DNA of 64,000 nt from NCBI GenBank assembly GCA_014905825.1, contig JACGCN010000068.1, positions 62,001 through 126,000 of the forward strand, given 5' to 3'. The DNA is from Lyophyllum atratum. Lineage: Eukaryota; Basidiomycota; Agaricomycetes; Agaricales; Lyophyllaceae. Below are positions 22,201 through 33,676 of this stretch, in pieces (position 1 is the stretch's first letter; each line of letters starts with the position of its first letter). Made by a program: the position numbers and the translations under genes. The notes beneath the pieces were generated by a model that saw only the letters and a program-made list of their open reading frames with translations, did no database searches and had not been told where the DNA came from.

Positions 22201-22623
22201 TGACTCTGGAGATCTCTCGTTTTTGGTGCCTGAGACACCCACTGAGCTGCGGCGTCGCCGGCGGGCATTCAACTTCGACCCCAGCCTAACCCCATCACCC
22301 AGTCACTCCGATTCTGAGGGCTCATGGTTCAATCAAGAATCTACGAGGTCGGGCGAGAATATGGGTGCGGATACAAATGTGAATGGGTACACGAGGTCTG
22401 TTGGTGAGCATGGTACATGGATGATCAGCGTGAAGGGCATACTGACATGTTATTCACAGAGGATTCAGACGTTGCTGTCGCGCCCCCAGCCGCCGCCACT
22501 GATAAGGCTGAGTCATTGGCGATCACGTCGAGCGCTCCAACCGAGCGTCGCGTGGTCTTACGAGATATGGGGAACGACGGAAGTGAAAGTGTGGGAGCAT
22601 CGGGCAGCGGTCTGAGTCGTTGA
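19258..22623 (+). CDS. Membrane-anchored, Ser/Thr-rich protein with a tail built from exon-intron duplications
   Basis: I do not recognise this protein. Four exons, 19258-21259, 21316-21828, 21885-22403 and 22460-22623, all phase 1, join to 1065 aa. The N-terminus is a signal anchor (MVAFLLIILLALPSTLFVTK). A second membrane segment near residues 160-180 (LCCVIVLEFLVICLLVI) is followed by a long acidic, Ser/Thr-rich tail. The end of exon 1 and exons 2-3 contain the same module of about 120-170 aa: NESxVDLLTD, VVSTFAPxNESLV, LTVESALQSSDSG, then PETPTELRRRRRAFNFD and SGENMGAD. The 55-56-nt introns are near-identical and belong to the repeated unit. The start at ATG 19258 opens directly on the hydrophobic segment. 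An upstream in-frame non-ATG extension to 19237 is possible but unlikely. Confidence 0.72.
20905..22458 (+). repeat. Exon+intron cassette repeated in tandem (period 569 and 575 nt)
   Basis: The acceptor-to-acceptor distance is 569 nt (21316 to 21885) and then 575 nt (21885 to 22460). Each unit holds one full exon and the following intron, which begins GGTGAGCATGGTACAT and ends TGTTATTCACAG. Units 1 and 2 differ at only a few positions. The exon 1 end (about 20905-21259) is an older, partial copy of the same module. Confidence 0.9.
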
Positions 22624-23340
22624 GGAATGCAGGTGGTGAACTTCGCCGGAGGGCAACATAGTGCTCGCGCGACAGGCACTTGGAGAGGTTATCTCTTTTA
22701 CTTTTTGGTTCGGCTGGGACTGGGACTCATAACTTATCATTACTATTAAGTCTATTATATCGTTCGCGCATTGACACATGTATCATATACTACTGTACCA
22801 TAGAATAATTCCGCAGCATTTTCCTCCCTTGATGCGTCAAGCCTAGGGATTCGTTCAAGTAGAACCAGGGAGTGGTGGAGGTCGCTGAGAATTGTAGCTG
22901 GGAAAGCTTAACTGGTCTGTAGACGCGGCGCCCTCGAGCGCATCGCTTGGATACCCTGGAAGCAAGCAATGTAGATGCCATGTGTAATGACCAGGATCGC
23001 TCGATTATATGCCGCAAGATATTGAATGAAGCAGGACCATATGAGGACACCGGGCGGCCTTGACATAGTTCTAGAAGAACTTTCACAACCTGTAGCAGCT
23101 CTCTCGTCCAGGCACACTCCACCCATTCAATATGCATCGACACAACGTCAAAGACGATGTACATTGTATCTGTTCACATAGGACCCCTGAAGATCACGCA
23201 CCCTCGCCGTCATCAACCGAATCGAAATGATATAATTATACCGCCATGAATAATAACAAGTAGTGTCGAACTCTAGTCCATAATACCATCTGTAATAAAG
23301 AATCGTAACAACTTTTATGCTGCATGCGGCGCGCTCACTG
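22624..23340. other. Convergent 3' region with a paralogous fragment
   Basis: This lies between two converging genes. At 22915-23015 it contains the sequence related to 8915-9020. The minus strand has a 124-codon frame at 22790-23164 (with ITHGIYIACFQ in another frame) but no family I recognise and no clear exon structure. I leave it uncalled. Confidence 0.4.
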
Positions 23341-26300
23341 TCACATCTGCCGCCTCCTCAAGTCGTCCCTAATTTCTGAATCGTCGGACTCCTGGACGGA
23401 CTGCGTCCGTGAGCGCACGGGTTCCGCGAGCATGGGCTGAGAGAAGTGTTCGCGTAGGCGGTTCGATGCCTGGCGTTGGAGCTGCAAGTACGAAGAAGGC
23501 GGGATCAGCTACGAAGAGCAAGCTCTCGACGAAAGAGGACTTACCTCAGTCCCAACAGTCCGTGACACCTGGAACAACGGCCCCACCAATCCAAGCTGCA
23601 CAATCGCATATCTACACACACACCACGTCATCAACGACAACTCCAAATGCAAAATAGATGGGCACTCACGCAGAAGCCAATGCAACCAGCAAAAACGCGA
23701 AATACAAGGGATTGAATAGGACCGTCATAGCTTCGTTCCAGCCTAGTACGACGAGCACGCCGTACATCCAGTACGGGATCTGCGCAATGCTGGCGACAGT
23801 GCTGCGCTTCGCCTCGACGTAGTAGGCGTCCGCGTCCCGCCGGAACTTGTTCGTGAGTTCGAGGGTCTTCGTCTCCGTGAACACGACGAGGGTCGCCGGG
23901 AAGTCAAAGTCGTCCGTGGAGAGCGCGTCGCTTGGCTCCGAGGGGAGGGTGTATTCGAGGGAGGAGTCGACTGGGGAGATTTTGGAGTACAGGGGGACGA
24001 GTTCGAGGGTCTGAAGTCATGGTTAGAATTGAAATCATCCTTTACTACGTAAGACAGTGATGACGAACCTCATCTTTCGCCTTCTTGAAGGCGGAATCAA
24101 TGTCGTCTTCAGGTTTCCATACGCGGGGAACACCCTGGTCGTCATAGCGGAAGCGTTCCTCAAAGTGTGCACGCAGCTTCCCGAGGATGACAGGGTCCGC
24201 CGTCTGTTCGTCGATCTTGGCACGCAAGGCGAGCCAGGAACGTTTCCGGAGAGATGCGAGTGACGTGACGTTCTCCTCTTCCGTGCAGTTGAAGCCTGTG
24301 GATAATGTTGATGAAAATCTATTGCCATGGGAGGTGTAAAGATCTTACTGATTGCTTTACCAGAGTAGGTCGCCTCGGCTTTCTCCAATGTCTCCTTGAA
24401 CGTCCGCAGAATGTGATCCCACATATCGGTGTTAGCCTTGTTAAGTGCTAGCTCCATAGGTTCTGAGATAACTTTCTTGAAGTTTTTCTGTTCAAAACCA
24501 GCACGTCAACTTTCTGCCATCAACGGGCTTCACCAACCAAGACTCACCTCAATGAGATTAAGCATCTTCTTCGTCTCGTCCTTTCTGCACTGATCAGCCA
24601 CAGCCCGGACCTCCTCCTTCAGCGACTCGAGCTCATCCTCCCACGCCCAGTCCGTACCCTCAACCAGTGCCTCCTGCGCCGTAGCAGAAAAGGTGTCCAC
24701 ACACCGCCCTTGCGCCTTGTACACGACGTCGGCGAAGTTGTATGACTCCCCACGCAGACCCTCGAGCATCTCCTTCTTGAATGTGACGAGGCAGGTCTTA
24801 TGCAGGTTCTTGAGCTGTCCGAGGAAGAGTGGGGAAAGTGTGGAATCCAACGAGGCCAGAAGGTCGGCGCGTTTACGGCCGTACACGCCTTTGTGGTAAC
24901 GCGACGCGTCCCGATCATACCGAGCTTTGGAATTCAGAGAAAACCGTCAAGGCGCGTTAACAGATTAGGAGGGAATACTCACTCAGAGCATCAGTTCTCC
25001 AATTCCTCATCAGTGCTCCAAGACCCTCGACCACACGTCCAGATTCCACTGGTCGTCTCTGGGATTTTGCCTGCTCATTGAACTCGGATAATGCCACCGC
25101 CGAAATCTCGTCACATCGGAACTGCGCCAAGAGCTCCTGCTGGGTGGGTAAATCGAGATCTTTGTTGGTTTGGACTTGTTCCTAGAGGTCGAAAGTATGT
25201 ATGAGCAGCCTGAAGGAGGATTGGAGTGAAGCGTGTACTGACCCAGATACCTTCCATGTAAAATGCGGCACCGTCAGCTGGGATGCGTTTGTGATAGGCA
25301 GGCTTAAAGAGATAGTCGTCACTGGACTTATTAACAAAGCGTGTGCGGAGGTTCAGGACCTCGGCCTCGAATTTATCGGCGGAGAGGATCTTGTGGGGAA
25401 GGGCGGTGAAAGCGAGATCGAAGTAGTCGGACAATTGGCGGTCTTGAAGTTCGGTGGGTTTCGCGAGACTTTCCCAGATTCGGTTGAGGTCTGCCGTGAG
25501 GGTAGCTTGGAGATTGGCTAGGGGTGTTTGGCCGATGTGGTCACGAATTACGAAGAGAAGAAGTGTGCGGCCGTGGGTTCTAATGGGCAGAGTGGAGTTC
25601 AGCTCGTGCTTAGGGGAGAGGAAGCTCCACATACCCGTCTTGTGTCTTCTTTCCAAATAGCCCAAGGTTGACTTCGAAGACAGTTTTTAGAAGTCCCATG
25701 TTTGCGCCCTGGTAGAGGCCGACTTGGTGTTCCCAGAGATTGACAATCAAAATTTCAGACGATGCTAAAGAGAATAAAGCAGATTTGCGTTCAAAGTCCT
25801 GATTGGATGGGGGTATCAGAAGTTGAATGATATGAATAAGGGCATATAAATACCTGGTCCTCTCCGCGTTCGCGACCGTCGGTTCCCTCGACATCCATGA
25901 CCATGACGTTCATATCTTTCCCGCGACACATCCAGATACCTGTCTTCCTGTTAATTATAACATCCAGGGTCTCATTCAGGGTATAAGGCCCACCTTTAGT
26001 GGTCTGCTGCCGTCTCGTCTCGTCCATGACGTCGAAGGTCGTTCCAAAAAGCCTATTGAGTAATGTACCTGCACAATAACTGAGAACCGCGATTATGAAC
26101 AGGTTTAAGCACCCTACTCTTTCCCGTAGATTGCGAACCGAACACCGCGACTACATTGTACTCGAATCCGGCCTCCCGAAGGCCCCACCGTGCGATCTGA
26201 GCGCCCAAGTCGGGCCTAAGGACACCATTGTGAGTTATGGCTAGGATACTTTGACAATGAATACAAACGTGAACTCCTTCTCGTCATTGACGATTTGTAT

Positions 26301-26407
26301 CCGCTCTGTGCTTCCTGACGAAACGCCATTGGTGATGTGGCCATTGACCATTGGCTTGGGGGTCGGAGTAACCGCGTCTGGCGCGGTCGGGGCTGCTGAT
26401 TGTGCCA
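23341..26407 (-). CDS. SEY1: SEY1: ER membrane-fusion GTPase (atlastin/RHD3 type)
   Basis: Sey1 is the dynamin-like GTPase that tethers and fuses ER tubules in fungi. The start at 26407 ([10 protein letters not shown]...) precedes a short variable lead and [22 protein letters not shown]. The P-loop GSQSTGKS is at residues about 73-80, split by an intron. [16 protein letters not shown] is the switch I region, [15 protein letters not shown] is G3, and [15 protein letters not shown] carries the Arg-Asp G4 motif (about 25590). A long helical middle region follows. Near the C-terminus two closely spaced membrane segments ([18 protein letters not shown]..., [21 protein letters not shown]) form the ER hairpin, then a basic amphipathic tail ends RRRQM at the TGA at 23341. 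About ten short introns interrupt it. Order, spacing and motifs all match the family. Confidence 0.93.
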
Positions 26408-27462
26408 TTCGGTATTGGTAGATAGGCGTCTTCCTGTATTAAGTTGAGGATAAGAGGGAGGGCTAAGGCCGTTATAAGCAGCTGGAGCGACCGAGGACGA
26501 GGCTGTTGGCAACTCTGACTGCTGGACCACGGTGATGATGAACTACTTTTGACCACGTGCTTACAATGTAAGGGTCGTCACAAGCGTGACTGCCCTGCTT
26601 TCCTTGAACCTCATTGTTTTCAGCCCTCTGCGCCATTTTGCTGCCTTCCTGCCCTCCCAATGCCACCTCCAGCCTACTGAGTTCCCCGATCAAAAGACCT
26701 TTCATCTCAACGCAAAATGACAGCCGGACTGGAGCCACCGAACCGCCTTGAAACATATAGCGAATAACCTCTTTCTTCGTTGCTCACCACCGGGCTCTCT
26801 GCATATTCAGCGGCAGACTATGAAGTGTGCTCCGCGCGTATTCCGCGCCGACTATGCTTGAAACCGCTTTCGCTGACACCTTGTCCTCTCCAGCATCTCT
26901 CTAACCAAATCAACTCAAGGCCTGCTCCTGTCAGAAACTGGGAAGCCGCTCAATACGTGATCGGAAGGCTGTTATGCGCAAGTCCACGCTTATCGACCTC
27001 CTTGCATGACAGTCAGACGTACACAGTCGCGGTTACTACGGTACACGCTCAGCAATATCCGGTGCGAAGCACATCAAGCACACTGGCCTCGTAATTTGTG
27101 CTACGCCTAGGTTGTACCCCGGCCAGTTTGCAATCCCACCAACGACCGTCAGGATGACCATTCTCTACTTTTAACTAGACTTACAGATTATATTTCTAAC
27201 ACATGATATCCACATGCCATGAAATGCATCTGCATGATCCTTTCTTTGTATCTTTATTCTCAGAAAATGAGCAGTAAGCCTACACTAAATACACAAATCG
27301 GAGACACGGAGTTCCGGTGCTCGGGCCGGAAATACCGACACCCACACCCCGCATCCCCACAAATATCTCTCCTGCCTCCATCATTCACCCCTAGCACAGT
27401 TCATCCCCTGCGTTTCCGAGAGAACTCGCCGCAACCGACCTCTAATCATTTGACTCTTGCTT
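26408..27462. other. Divergent promoter region of SEY1 and acetoacetyl-CoA synthetase
   Basis: About 1.05 kb between the two divergent starts. I see no supported gene. Short frames on both strands lack recognisable domains. Confidence 0.5.
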
Positions 27463-30345
27463 ATGAGCTCCCAAGATGCCTACTTCTCACAGTCGCGTCT
27501 TCTATGGAAACCAGCGCAGCCTGGGGTGACCCCTGTTGAAGTCTTCAGGCGGATGATAAACCGCAAACACGGTCTAAACCTTGGTCAGTTGCTGCCTCCA
27601 GTAGAGGGCTCTTCATGGAGGAGGATTATGTTGACTGGACGCGTCATTAGCCAACTACCACGACCTGCACAAGTACTCTGTCGAGGACTACACTTTCTGG
27701 CTTGACCTCTGGGAGGCGTTGAACATCGTTTCCTCAATACCTCCAAACCCCAAGCAGGTAAGCGCACCTGCGCAATAGTAAAATCAATTCAACATGTCAT
27801 CGTTGTACATGACTAGATCATCGCACCAGGCAAATACGCTGAAATACCCGACTGGTTCCCTGGTTCAAGGCTTAATTACGCAGAGAACCTTCTCTGGCGG
27901 AACAACGACTCTGTAGCATGTACCGCCTCTGGCGAATCTGGCGTCGTTACCAACTACACTTTCCGCGAACTGCGTCAGCTCGTCAGAGAGATAGCTGCAG
28001 CATTGAGAGTTGGCGGGCTGCAAGTTGGCGATAGAGTTGCAGGTTGGTCATCGCCTATATGTATCACCGTTCCTCATTTACATCGTCTCACTATCCACAT
28101 CAGCTATCGTGACAAACTCCGTAACAGCAGTCGCATTAGCCCTCGCAACCGCCAGCATCGGCGGTATCTTCTCTAGCACCGCTACTGACATGGGCACAGA
28201 GGTCAGTCTCTTTCAGGGCCACTATTCTTACTATAAATTTATCCTTTCTTTTCTCTATTTCAGGGAATACTCGACAGATACCGCCAGATTAACCCTAAGT
28301 TCGTCTTTGCGGAGACGGAGGTTATGTACGCGGGCAAAGCCGTCAATCTCGTCCTTAAAATAACCGATGTGATCAACGATCTCGCCGACAAAGGTCTGCA
28401 ACAGGCCATTTTGCTCCCGAGTGCACGAACAGGCAAAGAGCTGTTGCATGATATAAATAAGGCGTGAGTCTCGAATCCTCCTGTGGTCGATGTACCTGTT
28501 CTTACACCCTAGATCGATCCAGTATCAACTTGTCGGCGTTTTTGGCTACGGGGGATGGGCGTGAGCTCACGTTTGAGCAGCTGCCGTTTGGACAGCCTCT
28601 GTTCATTTTGTACAGCTCAGGAACGTCTGGAAAGCCAAAATGTATCGTTCATTCCGCTGGGGTGAGTCAATGACCTGGAGCTGTGAAGAATTACACGTTT
28701 TACTTAATATTCTATAGGGCGTGCTAATGCAAACTCAGAAGGACCAGCGAACACATATGGGGCTATCCGCTCACGATACATACTTCCAGTATACAACGGT
28801 GGGCGCTGCTCTTCATTTTCAACTCAAAGATGATTAAAAAGGGTGGATGCAGACGGGGTGGATGATGTGGACATTCATGCTCAGCGGTCTGGCCTCTGGA
28901 GCTCGCATCATTCTGTACGATGGCTCCCCCTTCCACCCAGATCTTAGGACGTATCTCAAGTTTATTGACGAACAAGGGTACGACAACCTAATATTTCACT
29001 TTAGCCCGTTTTCGTTAATTGGCCAATAACCAGAGTATCTGTTCTTGGAACCAGTCCTCGACTCCTAGCTGAAATTGCCGGCCGGGGACTCAAACCACGC
29101 AAGTCCTTCTATTTCCCTTTCCGTAAAATCAATCCTGGTTCTGACGATCGTTGTAAATCAAGTCGAAATAGGCACCTTCGAAGCGCTCCGTGTGTTAGGC
29201 GTGACCGGGGCCGTCCTTACTCCCCCAATGTTCGAATGGGCACAGAACGCATTTGGTGGCGACCGGATACACCTAATCTCCACAAGTGGCGGCACTGATA
29301 TCTGTTCGTCGTGTGAGTACATGCTCTTGGGCCCTTCCCACATATTCTTGGGTTTTCATGAAAGTTCTGAACTCATGCGATGCCGTCAGTTGTCACGGGG
29401 GCATCATCTCTGCCCGTGTACTCCGGAGGTACGTATTCGTACATCGTTACGTTTGATCGTGATCCTGTCAGTGGCTGATGTGTCGTGCCTGGGATTCACA
29501 GAGATGTCATGCAAGACTCTGGGCATGAAGGTCGAGGTGTTCGACCCGTCAGGTAATAACATCGAACACACGGGTTCTCCAGGGGAACTCGTATGTACAC
29601 GTCCTCATCCCTCGATGCCGTTATACTTCTGGGGAGATCCGTCGGGAGAGAAGCTTCGCGATGCGTATTTTAACATGTACTCTGGTAAATCTCTTCCACG
29701 CTGCTGTGCTTCACTAGGCATGGGTCTTATCTTTGATGTGCCCAGGGATCTGGAGACAGGGGGATTTCATGATCGTTAATCCCGCGACAAAGGGCATTAT
29801 GATCCTTGGCCGCAGGCAAGTATGAATTATATTTACCTGGACCGCTTTCTTATCCTTTATACACCTTATCATAGCGATGGGGTCCTCAACCCCAGTGGTG
29901 TGCGCTTCGGATCTGGCGAGATTTACTCCGTATTAGAGAAATTTACAGACAGCCTCGACGATTCCCTTTGCGTTGGCCAACGCAGACCTCAGGACCTCGA
30001 CGAACGCGTCCTACTGTTCCTAAAGATGCGTCCCGGGAGGAAACTCACCCCTGATCTCGAAATGCAGATCAAGACGGAAATAAGGAAGGCGCTTAGTGCA
30101 CGCCATGTCCCTAGTTATATTTTCGAGATCGAGGACATTCCAGTTCGTTTCCTTCAGTCGCGACACGTTGTACATCGAAACTAAACTTTGGACAGTATAC
30201 CGTCAATGGAAAGAAGATAGAAATTGCAGTCAAGCAGATTGTCTCGGGCTCGGATCTGCAGCCCAGTGGGACGGTTGCGAACCCGGAGTCTCTTGAGCTT
30301 TACTATAAGTATAGAGATCTGGACAAGACAAAAGCTAAGCTATGA
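27463..30345 (+). CDS. Acetoacetyl-CoA synthetase (ANL adenylating enzyme)
   Basis: Activates acetoacetate to acetoacetyl-CoA with ATP and CoA in the cytosol, feeding ketone carbon into sterol and lipid synthesis. The start [17 protein letters not shown] has the N-terminal acyl-CoA-synthetase lead. [20 protein letters not shown] and [17 protein letters not shown] are family signatures. The ATP-binding A3 loop reads [20 protein letters not shown] (about 28610-28700). [20 protein letters not shown] is the adenylate-binding loop (about 29275). [20 protein letters not shown] and [18 protein letters not shown] span the hinge. [20 protein letters not shown] near the C-terminus carries the catalytic lysine region. 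About twelve introns interrupt it, two of which (29099-29162 and 29816-29874) need GC donors (GCAAGT). No disruption is seen. Confidence 0.9.
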
Positions 30346-30538
30346 TTCACAAGGAGGATATACCCTGTATTGTACCGGAAATCTTGTACCCTCGCGTGTT
30401 GGTAACTTAGACGAAGGAACCAAATATGCATCCAGGTTCACCTGCAAACCTGCTACATTTACTACAAGGTGAGGTCTAGCTAAGAGCCACGACCACCCGT
30501 CCCTGCGGGAAAGTGTCAAAAACCAGTCAAGTTGTCGT

Positions 30539-30984
30539 CTAGAAGAGACATATGCCAGTGCCGCTTTTCTGGCAACTGCGACGGAGGGACCGAGGTCAAT
30601 GCAGATCAACCATCTGGGACTTGAGACAATCACGCACGTTCCGCCAACGTCTGGACGCGGATCACAGCACATATAGTCGGGTGGACCTGGAAATACGGAT
30701 GTGAGTGAGGGTGTGGTGCCTACGTGAGTGTGAGCTGGATCATACAGATGTCCTGGATGCGTCATCCTGATCAGGTTCAGCATTTTGGAAGAAGGGAGGT
30801 AAGAACGTACCCCACGACTGTTCATACCTAATCCACGAAGTGTTAGATACACGATTCAGATAGCGCAAAGTGTGGTCAAGAGAAGAGACTAACATCTACG
30901 GGGTGAGCCAGGCCAGCGAGGCCAGCCTCCAAAGACTGGTGTTGCGAAGAGGAGGGCAACGAAGGAGATAAGCTTTACGTTCAT
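30539..30984 (-). CDS. Small secreted six-cysteine protein, copy 4 (divergent)
   Basis: The 66-aa product comes from exons 30984-30894 (91 nt), 30827-30811 (17 nt), 30752-30746 (7 nt), 30686-30638 (49 nt) and 30575-30539 (37 nt), ending at TAG. The signal peptide MNVKLISFVALLFATPVFG is followed by a Trp/Pro stretch (GWPRWPGSPRR). The cysteine frame is C-x7-C-x5-CC-x9-C-x7-C: RRCMNSRG, DICPPDYMCC, DVGGTCQK and GICLF. Sequence identity to copies 1-3 is low outside the cysteines and VGGTC. Exon phases, the 17-nt second exon and the microexon position are the same, which supports common descent. It lies 194 nt downstream of the convergent acetoacetyl-CoA synthetase gene. A minus-strand TATA (CATATAAG) lies near 31016-31023. 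Confidence 0.8.
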
Positions 30985-31535
30985 GATGTGGCCATTCAGC
31001 TGGGAGGCTTAAGGCCTTATATGCCTTAAAGCGGCACTCGTTCAGTCACGACTCGGAGGCCGCATCATCATAATGTGCATCCTACATCAATCATCCGCAG
31101 CACTCCGCAGCTCCTCCTGTTCAAGAGCCATCATACCCGAGATCAAACTAGATTGTGGAAGCCATATTCTGCCAGGAGGGGAACATGCCCATCAGTGAAA
31201 GCCCAACGAAAAGTGGCTGTGGAGATGGCACGTATGTGCAACGGTTGCACATACGTGTCTGAATGCAACCGTAGTCCAATCGCAATACCCGGGGCCGCAA
31301 AAGAGACGCAAGACCTTAAATGAACTTAAAGAAGCGGGACTCAAGTCGCAGAATCATCGCCAATATTCATGCGAACCTCGGACCATCTGGATGACTGCTT
31401 GGGTGCTTATTTGACGATTTTTACAGAGGACCAGTGCGGTAGTACAAATGACATCGCAATGTAGGCCGTGTCCAGCTTCTCGCGGTTCCGTTAGCGGTGT
31501 GGCAGACAGCAACGAGTCGATCGCTGTGCATTCAA

Positions 31536-31989
31536 TTAAAAGATACACATTTCGGTTGGCTTCAATTTCCGGCAGCTTTTGACCAAAGATTAAGAAAATG
31601 CTGGCAACGCAGAATTAAATACTCACGTTCCGCCGACGCCAACAATCATAGGTCCACAGCAAGTCCACTTAGGACCAGGGCCTAGTCAGATTGGAATTGG
31701 ATTAGGAAAGAACAAAAGAGAAAGAAGCGCGAAGAAATCCCTTACATTGCTACAAGAAGACATTTAGTGCGGTCCGTCTAAGAAAAGCAAACAGTAACTG
31801 AACACTTACGAGGCCCTCAAGTCCACCTGATTACCAGTTAGTATGTTTATATGCCATTAGCATGCGAGACAGCTTACAGTGGTAGATTAAGTCAGTCCCA
31901 GTTTCTTGCGGATTTGGAGCGGCAAAGGCGCCTTGAGCGGTGAGAACGAGGAGGACGGCAGAAGCGAAATAGGATTTCACGGAAAGCAT
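31536..31989 (-). CDS. Small secreted six-cysteine protein, copy 3
   Basis: The 75-aa product comes from exons 31989-31878 (112 nt), 31826-31810 (17 nt), 31749-31746 (4 nt), 31681-31627 (55 nt) and 31575-31536 (40 nt), ending at TAA. Signal peptide: MLSVKSYFASAVLLVLTAQG, then AFAAPN. The mature part has LIYHCGLEGL, QCPGPKWTCCGP, GVGGTCRKLKP and the end EMCIF. The cysteine frame is C-x6-C-x5-CC-x10-C-x8-C, the same spacing as copy 1. The four-base exon sits between TTGTAG and GTAAGG splice signals. It supplies one Gln codon plus the first base of the second cysteine codon. The last-exon acceptor (CAAAAG) is weak, but it is the one that restores the conserved ending. A TATA-like GTATAAG lies on the minus strand about 50 nt upstream. 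Confidence 0.82.
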
Positions 31990-33547
31990 ATCAAAGGGAA
32001 TGCAATGATCAACGAGGTACGTTAGGTCCCTCGTACTTATACTCATGAAAGTCCTGGAGCCCCATTCGCATTACAACAGCCAAGGAACACGGTCTCAATG
32101 AAGATCTGTATCGTGCAGGATCGTCTATCTGTGAGCAGGAGAGAATTTGTTGACCGAAGCCCTGAAGCACGCCAGTATATGTAAGTCATCGTGAGACACC
32201 TGGTATCATCCCTTACAGGTTCAGAGAGCATCCGGTGGACTTGGCATGAGAAGCTAGTATGCAAAATGGCGCGAATTCCAATGACCCTGAGGTGAGCATT
32301 GTTCCTGGATGCAGAGTAGAGCAGATCGGTTTCCGCCTGTTACGGTTTGGGTAGGTCACTGTCAAGAGTTGCTCAGTGTTATGAAAGGCCTGAGCGATTC
32401 ACGCCCCGACGACCAGCGTGAACGTGAAATCTGAAATTATTGTCAGAGGGGAGCAAAAGTCGTAGTCTTGGACGGCCGATGAATGAAGTAAATACATACT
32501 TAAGAAAGCAAGGTACTTGAGGCCCAGGTCAGATCCTGGAAGAGACAGGGAAGGTATTGCGTCGATTGAAGTGCCCTTAAACCCCACAGAACATCACAGG
32601 TGTCCAGGGATGACCTTGTCCCTGTCCGGTGTCAAGATCAAAGGCATACATTTCCAAGCCCGAATCCATACCTCATATTGGCATTATGGTGGCGGACCTG
32701 ACTATGGAAAAGACGCAAAACGCTCAAGCCTCCTTGAAATGACTTTGAAGTTTGGGGTCGAATTGAGATCCATGGCAGTTACAAGCTTAGTCGTCATATG
32801 CGCTGGCAGTTCCGAAGCGCTGCAGTCCTGATACTACTAAGAAGAGAGATTCAACACGAAAGCACGGCGAACTCGATATCATGGTTGGGGCTATCTTTCA
32901 CCGATAATACATTCCTCTGCGGGTACATCCGTAACCACTAAAGTGCGAAGTTGCAGATAATTGGGGAATCCAGAGCCAGGCGCCTTGTATCATCACTGGA
33001 ACCGAATCTTCACCAATCCCTACAATCAAGAAAATTCAAGATCACGCACAAATTTCACTCATGAGAGACTCAATGAGCCCAAGGAATCCACCAGAGGTAA
33101 TGCACTAAGCGTGGCCAAAAGTGGAAGCCTATAGCAGTGTCAGGCCGTAGCACTGAAGGTGCTTTGCCGGTTACTTGTATTGCGAGAGCTGGCGCGCGCG
33201 GCGAGACGGAAGATTACGCGTTTATCTGAATCAGGAGAGATAAAGGCTTATCAGGTCAAATTAAGTCCGAGGTCAACTGAGATTCAGAATAGCCTTCCGT
33301 AGTTTGTTTGACAAAAGAAATCATGACGGGGGATAGGGCTCATAGAGCGATGCCACCGTTGTCTGCCAGTGATTCATGTGTTGACTTGAACCGTCGGATG
33401 TTTGATTTGCGGGCTTCGGATATCATATTTGGCATTGTTTGAACCTGTCGCTCATGTATACGTCAGTGTCAACAATCGGTCAAAGAAGCGCGCTACCTCC
33501 AGACTCAATTCTCCCAACCCAAGAGCTCGGTATAAACGTTTAAACGG
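31990..33547. other. Region with no supported gene
   Basis: The stretch holds short minus-strand frames, for example 32399-32587, which ends FTFTLVVGA after an intron-like acceptor. No domain, signal peptide or cysteine frame like the neighbouring small genes could be assembled. Confidence 0.4.
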
Positions 33548-33674
33548 TGGAACAGGGCATACTGCCCGCCATGAGGCGTGGTCCGTGCTCCGAACAAGTA
33601 TATATACAAGCATGTACGTACCGATACAGCATCCAACCCACCACCTGTCCATCCTGTCGAGACTCCCGTCTCCA
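33548..33674 (+). repeat. 5' LTR of the TRIM-like element
   Basis: 127 nt, TG...CA ends, containing a TATATATA run near 33600. I see no difference from the copy at 40720-40846. Confidence 0.85.
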
Positions 33675-33676
33675 TT

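Noticed and set aside
30340..30852. 170-codon minus-strand open frame
   Set aside because: It reads through two introns and the last exon of the small secreted gene (copy 4). Splicing gives the conserved cysteine frame and an earlier stop.
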